NCBI GenBank assembly: GCA_038141425.1
Contig: JAYQIC010000009.1
Location: 102,068-166,067 of the forward strand
Origin: UBA7985 sp038141425
GTDB lineage: Bacteria > Pseudomonadota > Alphaproteobacteria > UBA7985
Direction of reading: 5' to 3'
DNA: 64,000 bases
Part shown: piece after piece, positions 39,264-48,315 of the stretch
Layout of the letters: each line of letters begins with the position of its first letter
Numbering within the stretch: position 1 is the stretch's first letter
The notes under the pieces: model-generated
Told to the model about the DNA's origin: nothing
Seen by the model: the letters and a program-made list of their open reading frames with translations, nothing else
Databases searched by the model: none
Made by a program: the position numbers and the translations under genes

Positions 39264-40288
39264 GTGGCCGATCATCTGCCAAAAAGCCTCGCAAGCTGGA
39301 GCCTGATCCGCTCCTTCCTGTCCCTCGCCTATTTTCTCGAATACGGACCGGCGGCTCGGGAGTTGGGCGTCTCGGTACCGACGTTGAGGCGCCGGATTCA
39401 ACGGCTTGAAAGCTTTCTCGGCAGCAGCCTGCTGGTCTACGAGCGCCGGACCCTGCAGCTAACCGAAGCCGGGCTGAAGGCCCTCGAGATTGCCTCTCAT
39501 GCCGATCGCCGGATTGCGGCTATCCGGGACAACGAAGACCAGGTCCGGTCGGTCTCCATGCCGCCATTGCGGTTGTCGATGGATGACAATGTCCTGACCT
39601 ACTTCTGGATCCCATTCTGCCTGAAACACAGCGCGTTGCTGGAGAACTATCAGATCTCGGTGCAGGTCGATCGGGTTCCTGATTTTTCCGCTGGTTCCGA
39701 CACTGATTTCGCCCTTAGCATCGGTGAGTCACCGCAGTTGGCAGGGAAAACCGAACCGGTCGGAGCTTTTGACGTCTAATTTGCCGGCCACGAGGCCTAT
39801 GTGGCGCAGCATGGACTGCCGACCTTCGATACGCTGGATCAGCACACCTTCATTCGTCCCTCGACCGAGGTATTCGAAGCGCTGGGCGGGGCCTTGCTGA
39901 CAGATATCGAACGCTTGTGCGGCGCGACCATCCGGGTCGATCCGCCAGTCTCGCCGATCGCGCCACCCGACTGGGCCGGGGCTTCTATTTCGGGACGCCG
40001 TGGCTGGAGCGAGAAGGTTACGTGCTGTTTCCCGATTTTCCGGTCGTACCGATAACGGCCTATGCCAGCTTCAGTGAAGATTTTGCGGCGGAGCCAGCCA
40101 ATCGAAAGTTCATCGACAAGGTCATTCAGGAAGCAACGCATTTCTTCCGGGACCGGGACCCTGAGCAGGCGTCTGTTCCAGTTGCTGCAAGAATTGGACT
40201 GAAAGGGAGCAAACAAGTCCGTCCGCTCAACGAGCTGGCCCGGGAGAAAAACCGAAGCGCTCCAGAAAAGGGCAGACGTGAGAACTGA
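39264..40288 (+). CDS. second LysR-type regulator, interrupted by a stop and a frameshift
   Basis: The N-terminus (WSLIRSFLSLAYFLEYGPAARELGVSVPTLRRRIQRLESFLGSSLLVY in parts, then LQLTEAGLKALEIA) is a LysR helix-turn-helix related to the upstream gene. Reading continues in the same frame through a TAA at 39777-39779 into FAGHEAYVAQHGLPTFDTLDQHTFIRP, which matches the HVFIRSE region of the neighbour. It then shifts near 39970 to GRGFYFGTPWLEREGYVLFPDFPVV. About 340 residues if intact. Either a decaying gene or two sequence errors; the good fit beyond the stop favours errors or very recent loss. GTG 39264 is a tentative start. Confidence 0.6.
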
Positions 40289-40333
40289 GCTTCCGGCACA
40301 GACTGCATTTTGGCTGACATCAATCTGAACAGT

Positions 40334-40408
40334 CTAGCACTGACCCATCTGGCACTGACCCATCTGGCACTGACCCATCTGGCACTGGCCAATCTCGCAC
40401 GGGCCAGA
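40334..40408. repeat. 15-base tandem repeat
   Basis: Five units of CTGGCACTGACCCAT, of which the second and third are exact and the first, fourth and fifth have substitutions. It lies in the gap between the second LysR gene and moaA. The 15-base unit keeps frame and would read LALTH on the plus strand, but there is no supported gene. Confidence 0.8.
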
Positions 40409-40416
40409 ACGCCAGC

Positions 40417-41423
40417 CTAGCCACCGGTAACACTCATGTGCCTGGATACCGCTGCTGCCGCATCCGGACCCACCCGAAAATCGTGCCCTCTGGGTTTGCG
40501 CTCAATGGCCTGATCAATCACTGCGCTCAGGGGCTCATCGCTTTCGCTCGCCCGCAGCACGGCACGGAGGTCAGCGCTGTCGTCCTGGCCCAGACACATG
40601 TACAGCATGCCGGTGCAGGTTAGCCGGATCCGGTTGCATAGCTCGCAGAAGTTATGGCTCAGCGGGGTGATGAACCCGAGGCGCTGTCCGGTTTCCCCGA
40701 CGCTGAAATAGCGGGCCGGGCCCGCACTGCGGAAGGATGTTTCGGCCAGTGTCCAGCGCGCTGACAGCCGCTCGCGCACGGTTTCCAGCGACATGAACTG
40801 GCCCGCGCGGCCGCTATCATCCGTGCCGCTGTCGTCCATGATCGTCCCCATGGGCATGACTTCGATGAAGGTCAGGTCAAAGCCCTCATCCGCGCACCAG
40901 GCCACCATGGTTTCCAGCTCGTCATCGTTGATGCCCCTGAGCGCGACGGTGTTGATCTTGATCGCCAGCCCGGCGCTCTTGGCGGCCTGCAGGCCTTCGA
41001 GCACCTGCGGCAGTCGTCCCCAGCGGGTGATGTCGGCGAATTTCTGCGGTTTGAGCGTATCCAGCGACACGTTGATCCGGCGGACACCGGCGCGCGCGAG
41101 GTCATCGGCAAAACGGCTGAGCTGAGAGCCGTTGGTGGTCAGGGTCAGCTCGTCGAGTGCACCGGTCTCCAGATGGCGGCCGAGGCGCTCAATCAGCCAC
41201 ATGATGTTTTTGCGCACGAGTGGCTCGCCCCCGGTCAGGCGTAGCTTGCGAACCCCTTGGCGATGAAGGCGCTGCACAGCCGGTCCATCTCCTCCAGCGT
41301 CAACAGGTCTTGCTTGGGCAGGAACGTCATGTCTTCGGACATGCAATAGACGCAGCGGAAGTCGCAGCGGTCCGTCACGGAAACGCGGAGGTAGTCGACA
41401 GTGCGGCCAAAGGGGTCTTTCAT
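40417..41423 (-). CDS. moaA: GTP 3',8-cyclase MoaA (frameshifted)
   Basis: Radical-SAM enzyme of about 335 residues for the first step of molybdenum-cofactor synthesis. The N-terminus carries SVTDRCDFRCVYCMSEDM with the CxxxCxxC iron-sulfur motif. After a break near 41245 come KLRLTGGEPLVRKNI, RINVSLDTLKPQKFADITRWG and the C-terminal cluster CELCNRIRLTCTGMLYMCLG. The protein ends with the GG dipeptide (SVTGG) needed by MoaA. The start at 41423 gives the normal MKDPFGR-type beginning. No other moa gene is in the window. Confidence 0.92.
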
Positions 41424-41633
41424 GGGACTGATATTGGCGCCTTCGCGCCATAAAGAAAAGCGGCGCTGTGATCATAATCCGGGGAGCCGCTATGCCCGGC
41501 GCGGACGCCTCCACCGACAAAAGCTGTCAACCTGTAGCGTCCGGCCTCTGCTATAGACTGGCCTTAGCACCGACAGAGGGGCATTCCACCATGCCCACCC
41601 ACACCCACACCGAGCCGGAACAGTCACCCCTTC

Positions 41634-42392
41634 ATGCGCGCCTTTGAGAACCGATTTTTCCGGCTGGAACCCGTGCGACCGGGGCTGTGGCTGCTGGTCG
41701 AGAAAACCGTGCGGGCGCTGGTACGGGCCAATGTCTGGGTAATCGAGGGCGAGGATGCCGTGCTGGTCATCGACGGCGGTTGGGGCCTTGTCGACTGGCC
41801 CTTGGATGAGATCTTTGCCGATGTTGACCGTCCGCTGTGGTTCTTCACCACCCACGCCCACTGCGACCACATTGCTCAGGCGTTCCAGTTTACCGCGCGC
41901 CGGTTCGGGCACGCGCTGTCTGATGCGGTGATGCGGGACCCGGGGCCTGAAAACACCAATGCCCAGCCCTGGACACCGTACCTTCAGATTTTGGCGGAAG
42001 GCTTCGATGACCTTGGTTTCGTGCCCGAGGACTACGGCGCTTCCTTTCGTGCGGCGCCACTGACCGATTTACTGGGGCAGGGTGACAGTATCGACCTCGG
42101 CGGGCGACGGCTCGCCGTTCACGAAACACCCGGACATTCCTGGCATAGCCTGACGCTGTTTGAGGCGGAGCAGGGCTGGCTGTTCCCCGGCGACGTCATG
42201 ATCGCCACCTATATCGTCGACATACTGCCCGATTCAGACAAGACCGAAGTTCTTCGCACGCATCAGCGCTTGCTTGAGCTTCCGTTTCAGTGGAGTTTCG
42301 GCGGACACGGCGCGCCGCTGGACCGACGCAAGGCCGAGGGTATTGTCGGGCGCTATGCCGAGCGCAAGGCCGAAGAAGGTTTGCGCGCCTAG
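41634..42392 (+). CDS. metallo-beta-lactamase-fold hydrolase
   Basis: An intact 252-residue protein with VWVIEGEDAVLVIDGGWGL, the zinc motif FFTTHAHCDHIAQAFQF (HxHxDH with a cysteine in between), VHETPGHSWHSLTLF and LFPGDVMIATYIVD. All metal ligands of the family are visible. These enzymes hydrolyse esters, thioesters or lactones; the substrate is unknown. The ATG at 41634 has no strong ribosome site, and the region directly upstream contains possible earlier starts in other frames. It is not close in sequence to the MBL gene in the ole-like cluster. Confidence 0.8.
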   Translation: MRAFENRFFRLEPVRPGLWLLVEKTVRALVRANVWVIEGEDAVLVIDGGWGLVDWPLDEIFADVDRPLWFFTTHAHCDHIAQAFQFTARRFGHALSDAVMRDPGPENTNAQPWTPYLQILAEGFDDLGFVPEDYGASFRAAPLTDLLGQGDSIDLGGRRLAVHETPGHSWHSLTLFEAEQGWLFPGDVMIATYIVDILPDSDKTEVLRTHQRLLELPFQWSFGGHGAPLDRRKAEGIVGRYAERKAEEGLRA

Positions 42393-42515
42393 GGCAGCGT
42401 TGCTCGGGGCGACTGCTCGACATCTGCGGACTTGGTTCCAGTTCAGGCAGTTGAGCCGGTCGCCAGTATCACGCCAGGCTGCAGGCGCACAGCACGACAT
42501 GAGGGAGACAAGCGC

Positions 42516-43295
42516 ATGTCAGACTACGAGACCATCATTGCCAACCGAGAAGGCCGGGTTCAGGTCATTCAGCTCAACCGCCCCAAGGCGCTGAATGCGC
42601 TCAATGCCAAGCTGATCGCCGAAGTGCTGGATGTCTGTCAGGCCGCCGACGCCGACGAGGACGTTGGCTGTATCCTGATCAAGGGCTCGGAAAAGGCCTT
42701 TGCCGCTGGCGCGGACATCTCTGAGATGGCTGACAAGGACTATGACCACATTTACGGCGTTAATCCCTTTGGCGAGTGGGACAAGATCGCCGCAACCCGG
42801 ACGCCGATGATCGCGGCGGTCTCCGGCTTTGCGCTGGGGGGCGGCTGCGAGCTGGCGATGATGTGCGACATCATCCTGGCGTCGACGACGGCCCGCTTTG
42901 GTCAGCCGGAGATCAAGCTGGGGATCATTCCTGGCGCTGGGGGCACGCAGCGGCTGACCCAGGCCGTGGGTAAGGCCAAGGCGATGGATCTGTGCCTGAC
43001 CGGGCGTATGATGGACGCTGAAGAGGCTGAGCGCGCGGGGCTGGTCGCGCGGGTGGTTGAGGCAGACGCGCTGGACGAGGAAGCGATGAAGGCGGCGGCA
43101 ACGATTGCCGGCTACTCTAAACTCAGCACTGTCGTTGCCAAGGACGCTGTGGGCCGCGCGCAGGACATGGGCGTTACTGAAGGTGTTCAGGCTGAACGGC
43201 GGCTGTTTGCCGGGTTGTTCGCGACCGAAGATCAGAAAGAAGGCATGGCTGCGTTCATGGAAAAGCGACCGCCGGTGTGGAAGCGCGATCGCTGA
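42516..43295 (+). CDS. enoyl-CoA hydratase
   Basis: A 259-residue crotonase-fold enzyme that hydrates 2-enoyl-CoA in fatty-acid and branched-chain degradation. It has QLNRPKALNALNAKLI, AFAAGADISEM and the oxyanion block SGFALGGGCELAMMCDIILA. The two catalytic glutamates are in GGCELAM and FGQPEIKLGIIPGAGGTQRL. The protein ends WKRDR, as in short-chain ECH proteins. The ATG at 42516 has GAGGGAGA upstream. The next element is the fourth copy of the dispersed hairpin repeat. Confidence 0.93.
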   Translation: MSDYETIIANREGRVQVIQLNRPKALNALNAKLIAEVLDVCQAADADEDVGCILIKGSEKAFAAGADISEMADKDYDHIYGVNPFGEWDKIAATRTPMIAAVSGFALGGGCELAMMCDIILASTTARFGQPEIKLGIIPGAGGTQRLTQAVGKAKAMDLCLTGRMMDAEEAERAGLVARVVEADALDEEAMKAAATIAGYSKLSTVVAKDAVGRAQDMGVTEGVQAERRLFAGLFATEDQKEGMAAFMEKRPPVWKRDR

Positions 43296-43330
43296 GGCAT
43301 TGGTTTCGCTTCTTTGGCGGGGAATGGGTT

Positions 43331-43530
43331 GCGGGCTCGATTTGACGCCGCTTCGCGGCTTACAAATCTCCCCCGCGCAGTCAAGCGGACAGGCCGCGCT
43401 GCACGCGGCCTGACGTCTTTTGCATTTTCTGCGAAAATGCACGTGGGAGGGCCGCGAAGCGGCAAGGCCCGAGCGCGCCATCTATCAGTTGACACTCAAC
43501 ACGCTCCGCTTTGAGTGTCGTGTCAGTTAC
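43331..43530. repeat. dispersed modular hairpin repeat, copy 4
   Basis: Starts GCGGGCTCGATTTGACGCCG. The hairpins keep the stems of copy 2 but differ in loops: CAGGCCGCG-CTGCA-CGCGGCCTG (43390-43412), GCATTTTC-TGC-GAAAATGC (43422-43440) and GACACTCAA/TTGAGTGTC (43491-43519). It lies 35 bases after the enoyl-CoA hydratase stop. Confidence 0.85.
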
Positions 43531-44175
43531 CACTCTCCACGCTGCGCTTTGAGTGTCGGTCCATCAATAATCTCCAACGCGCTCAAAGGCGAAGCGTTGT
43601 GAGCGCAGACGAAATGAGGGGCGCTGCCCCTCGGCGCGGTCAAGGCCAGCCGCTGCTGAAGCAGCGGTGCTCCGCAGCCCTGACAGCGACACACCCCGGA
43701 CTTCGCCAGTCAGTCAGAAGGTCAGATCACTCTGACCTTCTGCTTTGAGATAAAGGAGTTGCGCGACGCTTGGCCCCGCCGCGCGAGCGCGGTCGGGGAC
43801 AAGTCGGCGCAACCATGTCTCAACGTGGAACTCCCAAGCACTGATAGACAAGAGCTTGCTGACGGTGACGAAGAATTGGCGTGAAGAGCTCCAACGCGCT
43901 CACAGCCCTTCGACAGGCTCAGGATAAACTCCGCGTTTTGAGCGCAAAGGAAAAACGCGCCACAGCCCTTCGACAGGCTCAGGATGAACTCTGCGCTTAA
44001 GCGAGAAGGGTATTTACGCGCCATCCTCAGGCTGAACGCTTGCGCGGTGGAGGTTCCGGCATCGCTCGACACACCTTTCGCCGCAGCCTAGGGTTCGGGC
44101 TGTTGCTCCGGCTGGCCGGTGCGCCAGACCATCAGTCAACCGACCGACCGAACTATTGGAACCATCCCGACTGTC
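43531..44175. repeat. mosaic of hairpin modules and CCTTCGACAGGCTCAGGAT elements
   Basis: No gene is seen. Module B (43760-43814) is present with hairpin CCGCGCGAGCGCGG. A CGCTCA ... TGAGCG stem (43897-43944) encloses CCCTTCGACAGGCTCAGGAT (43906-43925), and a second copy of that element follows at 43966-43985. The right 100 bases hold nothing recognisable except the amidase leader. Confidence 0.75.
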
Positions 44176-45411
44176 ATGACCACGCCGCCGCCTTCATCCG
44201 CCCCCGCTGATCACTATCGCATCGTGGATGATCCCTTCGTCCTGCGCCATCGAATAGACGGCGCAGGGCGGGGCCCGCTGACCGGGCTGGGTTTGGCGGT
44301 CAAGGATCTGTTCGACGTGGAGGGCCTGCCCACGGCCTGCGGTACCCTCGACTGGCCCGGCCGCAACCAGCCGGCCGCGCGGACCGCGCCGACCGTGCAG
44401 GCGCTGCTCGACGCTGGTGCCACTATGGTCGGCAAAACCATCACTGACGAGCTGGCCTGTTCGCTGGTTGGGACCAATCTTCACTATGGCACGCCCCGAA
44501 ACCCAATTACCCCTGACCGGGTGCCCGGGGGATCGTCGAGCGGTTCTGCCGCCGCCGTGGCCGGGGGGCTGGCTGATCTGGGGCTAGGCACGGACACAGG
44601 CGGATCGATCCGCATCCCCAGCCTCTACAACCGTTTGTTCGGGCTGCGTCCGACCCATGGACGGGTCAGCGTCGAGGGCTGCATGGAGCTCTGCGCGTCC
44701 TTCGACACGGTTGGGCTGATGACCCGGGATGCGGACACTCTCGCAGCCGGGATGGCGGTCCTCATGGGTGAAGACATGCCGCCCGCGCAACAGCCCGAGG
44801 CAGAAATCCTCATAGCCTCCAGCCTGTTTGCCGGTCTCGAGCCCCGCATGGCCGAGCTGGCTCAGGTTGCCATCGATCTCTTTGGCGCGATGGGCGACCT
44901 GTCATCCTTGCCATCAGACGCGGTTCCCGCCCTTTCCACCGCCTGCTACGAGGCCTACGGCGTGCTGCAGGGGCGCCCGATCTGGAAGGCCCACGGCCCG
45001 TGGATCGAGCGCGACCGGCCCCGCCTTGCCCCGGAGATCGAAGCCCGCTTCCGCCTTGGCGGTACGCGCAGCGCCAAGGATGAAGCCCATCACCGGCAGG
45101 CCGCGGAAGGTCGCCTCCGGCCCGTTTCCGAAGCACTGGAAGGCGGCGCCTTCATCGTCATGCCCACCGGGCCGACGGCCGCGCCAAGCTTTGCCATGAT
45201 GCAGGACGCCGGCGCTCTGGAAGAACGCGAGGCCGTGCGCCGGCAACTGCTCGGACTGACTGCCATGGCGCCCATCCTCGGGGTGCCGCAAATCCACATT
45301 CCCATGCCCGATGAAGACGGTATCCCGCGGGGTTTGTCGGTCATGGGGCGGCGCGGCAGCGATCTGGCGCTCCTGGGCCTCGCACGAGCCTGGGCGGCAA
45401 AATTGCCCTAA
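44176..45411 (+). CDS. amidase (amidase-signature family)
   Basis: A 411-residue Ser-cisSer-Lys hydrolase. Lysine: GLAVKDLFDVEGLPTACG. Serines: VPGGSSSGSAAAVAGGLADLGLGTDTGGSIRIP in parts, the amidase signature. The C-terminal half includes FIVMPTGPTAAPSF and GVPQIHIPM. It hydrolyses an amide, but the substrate cannot be told; GatA is unlikely because the gene is short and stands alone. The start at 44176 gives a normal N-terminus; an in-frame ATG at 44119 is possible. The stop overlaps the convergent SDR stop. Confidence 0.88.
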   Translation: MTTPPPSSAPADHYRIVDDPFVLRHRIDGAGRGPLTGLGLAVKDLFDVEGLPTACGTLDWPGRNQPAARTAPTVQALLDAGATMVGKTITDELACSLVGTNLHYGTPRNPITPDRVPGGSSSGSAAAVAGGLADLGLGTDTGGSIRIPSLYNRLFGLRPTHGRVSVEGCMELCASFDTVGLMTRDADTLAAGMAVLMGEDMPPAQQPEAEILIASSLFAGLEPRMAELAQVAIDLFGAMGDLSSLPSDAVPALSTACYEAYGVLQGRPIWKAHGPWIERDRPRLAPEIEARFRLGGTRSAKDEAHHRQAAEGRLRPVSEALEGGAFIVMPTGPTAAPSFAMMQDAGALEEREAVRRQLLGLTAMAPILGVPQIHIPMPDEDGIPRGLSVMGRRGSDLALLGLARAWAAKLP

Positions 45412-46168
45412 ACCGCGCTCAGCCCACCGTCGATCGGCAGAGCCTGCCCGGTCATGAAGCTGTTCTCATCCGAACAGGCCCAGATCATCGCCTGCACGAT
45501 CTCGTCGGCATCAGCGACCCGGCGCATGGGCACGCGGCTGGAGACCTTGGTGAAGGCTTCGTCCTTGGAGACCCCAGGTGCCCCACCACGCCATCCATGA
45601 TCGGCGTGTCGGCGAAGGCCGGGCAGATGGCGTTCACCCGCAGGCCCTTGCGCGCGTACTCGTCAGCCGCGGCCCGGGTCAGACCGACCACGGCGTGTTT
45701 GGCGGCAGCGTAGGCGCCGAGGAAGGGTGCGCCCAGGATGCCCGCCACCGAGCTGGTATTCAGGATCACGCCTGAGCCCGCCTGCAGCATGACCGGGATC
45801 TGCGCCTTCATGCCGTAGAAGACCCCGTAGGTGTTCACGCGCAGGGTGAGGTCGAACTCCTCGTGCGTGACCTGGTGCATGGGCTTGGGCACGTGCCCGC
45901 CCATGCCGGCGTTGTTGTAAGCGACGTCAAGCCCGCCATAGGCCTCAACCCCGGCGGCAACCAGCGCCTGGCAGTCAGCCTCCTTGCTGACATCGCAACG
46001 CAGCAGCGTCACCGGCCCGGTGCACAGCGCCTTCGTCGCCTCCAGCCCCGCTTCATTGATATCCCCCAACACCAGCCGGGCGCCCATGCCGCTGAGGCGT
46101 TCGGCCAGCCGCTGACCAAAGCCGCTGCCAGCACCTGTGATCAGGACTGATTTGTTCTCGTAGCCCAT
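45408..46168 (-). CDS. SDR-family oxidoreductase (frameshifted near the C-terminus)
   Basis: About 253 residues. Cofactor loop VLITGAGSGFGQRLAERL, YNNAGMGG, serine in LNTSSVAGILGA and YAAAKHAVVGLTRAAADEY (YxxxK) are all present. After PIMDGVVGH the frame changes near 45583, and GVSKDEAFTK ... SFMTGQALPIDGGLSAV completes the fold. The closing TGQALPIDGG is a standard SDR end. Substrate unknown. A good start (ATG 46168) is followed upstream by the divergent carbonic anhydrase gene, 80 bases away. Confidence 0.83.
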
Positions 46169-46248
46169 TTTCGTCCCTTCCGTGATCGATTAGCTATAGG
46201 GGTCGGGTCGGGGGCGGTTCCTCCGACTGGAGAAACAAAGGAAAGCCC

Positions 46249-46950
46249 GTGTCGCGCAATGCCTTACCCGAGCCACTAGCCGAAGGCTATAGCCGTTTTG
46301 TCAACCAGAGGGCACCCGCCGAACAAGCGCTGTATCAGCAGTTGGGCGAGGGCCAGTCGCCCCATACATTGGTTCTGTCCTGCGCCGACAGCCGTGTTGA
46401 CCCGGCGACGATTTTCTGCGCGGCGCCGGGTGAGTTGTTTGTCCTGCGCAACGTCGCCAACCTCGTCCCGGCCTTCAACCGCTATAATGACGAGGGCAAT
46501 ACCAACAGCCAGTCCGGGGAGCAGGGGCCGCTGACCGCCACCGCCGCCGGCCTCGAGTTTGCCGTTGGTCACCTTCAGGTCAGCCGCATTCTGGTCATGG
46601 GCCATTCCCGGTGCGGCGGGGTCGCGGCGGCACTGCACCAGTGCCAGCACCCTGAAATCGCCGATGACAAAGACAGCGGGCGTTACTTCATTGATCGCTG
46701 GGTCGGGCAGATGACCGGCGATGGCCGACAGGTGCTGGCCGATCATCCCGATGCCGACGCGGATACGCTGCAGCAGCAGCTGGAGTTTCGTAACGTATGG
46801 CAATCTGTAGCGCGGCTTCGGTCCTATCCCTTCATCGCCAGCGCCGAAACCGAAGGCCACCTCAGCCTTCACGGGGGCTGGTTCTCGATTGCGGATGCAG
46901 CGCTGTGGTGGATGCAGGACGACGGCAGTTTCAGCGCCGTTGAGGCCTGA
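46249..46950 (+). CDS. beta-class carbonic anhydrase
   Basis: A 233-residue zinc enzyme that interconverts carbon dioxide and bicarbonate. Zinc ligands and the Asp-Arg dyad are in LSCADSRVDPATIF, with the second half of the site in VMGHSRCGGVAAAL (HxxC). FVLRNVANLVPAF and LHGGWFSIADAALWWM are family markers. The start is GTG 46249 with AAAGGAAAG about 8 bases upstream. It stands between the SDR and a thiolase and is probably a single-gene unit. Confidence 0.92.
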   Translation: MSRNALPEPLAEGYSRFVNQRAPAEQALYQQLGEGQSPHTLVLSCADSRVDPATIFCAAPGELFVLRNVANLVPAFNRYNDEGNTNSQSGEQGPLTATAAGLEFAVGHLQVSRILVMGHSRCGGVAAALHQCQHPEIADDKDSGRYFIDRWVGQMTGDGRQVLADHPDADADTLQQQLEFRNVWQSVARLRSYPFIASAETEGHLSLHGGWFSIADAALWWMQDDGSFSAVEA

Positions 46951-47078
46951 GCGCGAAGCCTGTAAGCCTGCAGGCTGCGGTGTCGCCTGGCTTTTGCCAG
47001 GATCCGCGTTCGTTTCTCGCATCACGACTGCCACCATCTCGGCCCGCGTGGGCCATCCAGACCGGAAAGAACCTTACT

Positions 47079-48260
47079 ATGGTAGAAAGCGTCGTCATCA
47101 CCAGCGCAGCCCGCACCGCCATCGGCGCCTTCGGCGGCACGCTCAAAGACGTGTCAGCGATCGATCTGGGCACCATCGCCGCGCGCGCGGCCATTGAACG
47201 CTCCGGGCTGGACGGGGAAGCAATCGGCCACAGCGTCATCGGCAACGTCATCCATGGCGAAGCCCGCGACATGTACATCAGCCGGGTGATCTCGGTGAAC
47301 GCCGGGGTCTCCCGCTTTGCCCCCGCACTTACGGTCAACCGCCTCTGTGGCTCCGGCCTGCAGGCAATCGTCTCCGAAGCTCAGACCCTGATGCTGGGGG
47401 ATTGTGATGCGGTGCTCGCCGGCGGTGCCGAGAGTATGTCCAACGGTGGCTACCTCATGCCGCGCCTTCGCTTTGGCGCGCGCATGGGTGAGACGGCCGT
47501 GGTCGATATGATGCAGGGCGCATTCCACGACCCCTTCGGTCATGGGCTGATGGGCATAACGGCGGAAAACATCGCCGAGCGCTACGGCATCGACCGCGAA
47601 GCCCAAGACGCCTTCGCGCTGGAAAGCCAGCGCCGCGCTGCGGCTGCGATCGAAGCCGGGCACTTCAAGGATCAGATCGTGCCGGTGCCTGTGACCCAGC
47701 GGCGCGAAACCGTCGATTTTCTCGTCGATGAGCACCCGCGCGCGGTCACGGCTGAAAAGCTCGCCGGCATGCGCCCTGTGTTCAAGAAGGACGGCAGCGT
47801 TACGGCGGGCAACGCCTCGGGGATTAATGATGGCGCGGCCGCTCTGACCATGGTGGCCGAAAGCGCTGTCGGACGCCTTGGCGTGACCCCGATCGCGCGG
47901 ATCATGGCTTACGGCCACGCCGCTGTGGAACCGGACGAGATGGGTGTTGGCCCTGTGCCTGCGGTCCGCATCGCGCTCGAGCGTGCCGGGATCAAGGCCT
48001 CCGACCTGAGTGTGATCGAAAGCAACGAGGCCTTCGCCGCCCAAGCGTGCTATGTCTCGCGCGAGCTCGATCTGGACCCGGCAAAGGTCAACCCCAACGG
48101 CGGCGCCGTCGCGCTCGGGCACCCGGTCGGCGCCACCGGCGCCATCCTCGCGACCAAGGCAATCTACGAGCTGCAGCGGGTGCAGGGGCGCTACGGCCTG
48201 ATGACCATGTGCATCGGCGGCGGTCAGGGTATTGCCGTGGTGATCGAAAATATGCTCTAG
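47079..48260 (+). CDS. acetyl-CoA C-acetyltransferase (thiolase)
   Basis: A 393-residue thiolase with the acyl-cysteine in TVNRLCGSGLQAIVSEAQ, GGAESMSNGGYLMPR, IESNEAFAAQACYVSRELD and the C-terminal GGAVALGHPVGATGAIL (histidine) and MCIGGGQGIAVV (second cysteine). It joins or cleaves acetoacetyl-CoA, for degradation or polyhydroxybutyrate supply. The ATG at 47079 gives the normal MVESVVITSAART beginning; the long upstream extension is rejected. No phaB is next to it. Confidence 0.93.
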   Translation: MVESVVITSAARTAIGAFGGTLKDVSAIDLGTIAARAAIERSGLDGEAIGHSVIGNVIHGEARDMYISRVISVNAGVSRFAPALTVNRLCGSGLQAIVSEAQTLMLGDCDAVLAGGAESMSNGGYLMPRLRFGARMGETAVVDMMQGAFHDPFGHGLMGITAENIAERYGIDREAQDAFALESQRRAAAAIEAGHFKDQIVPVPVTQRRETVDFLVDEHPRAVTAEKLAGMRPVFKKDGSVTAGNASGINDGAAALTMVAESAVGRLGVTPIARIMAYGHAAVEPDEMGVGPVPAVRIALERAGIKASDLSVIESNEAFAAQACYVSRELDLDPAKVNPNGGAVALGHPVGATGAILATKAIYELQRVQGRYGLMTMCIGGGQGIAVVIENML

Positions 48261-48315
48261 GGGGCGGACAATGCCACCCGGCCAACCCTTTGGTTCGTGA
48301 TCGAAAGTTCTTGTT

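Noticed and set aside
40310..40420. Short gene encoding LALTH repeats
   Set aside because: Only a weak TTG start and no supporting homology; treated as a tandem repeat.
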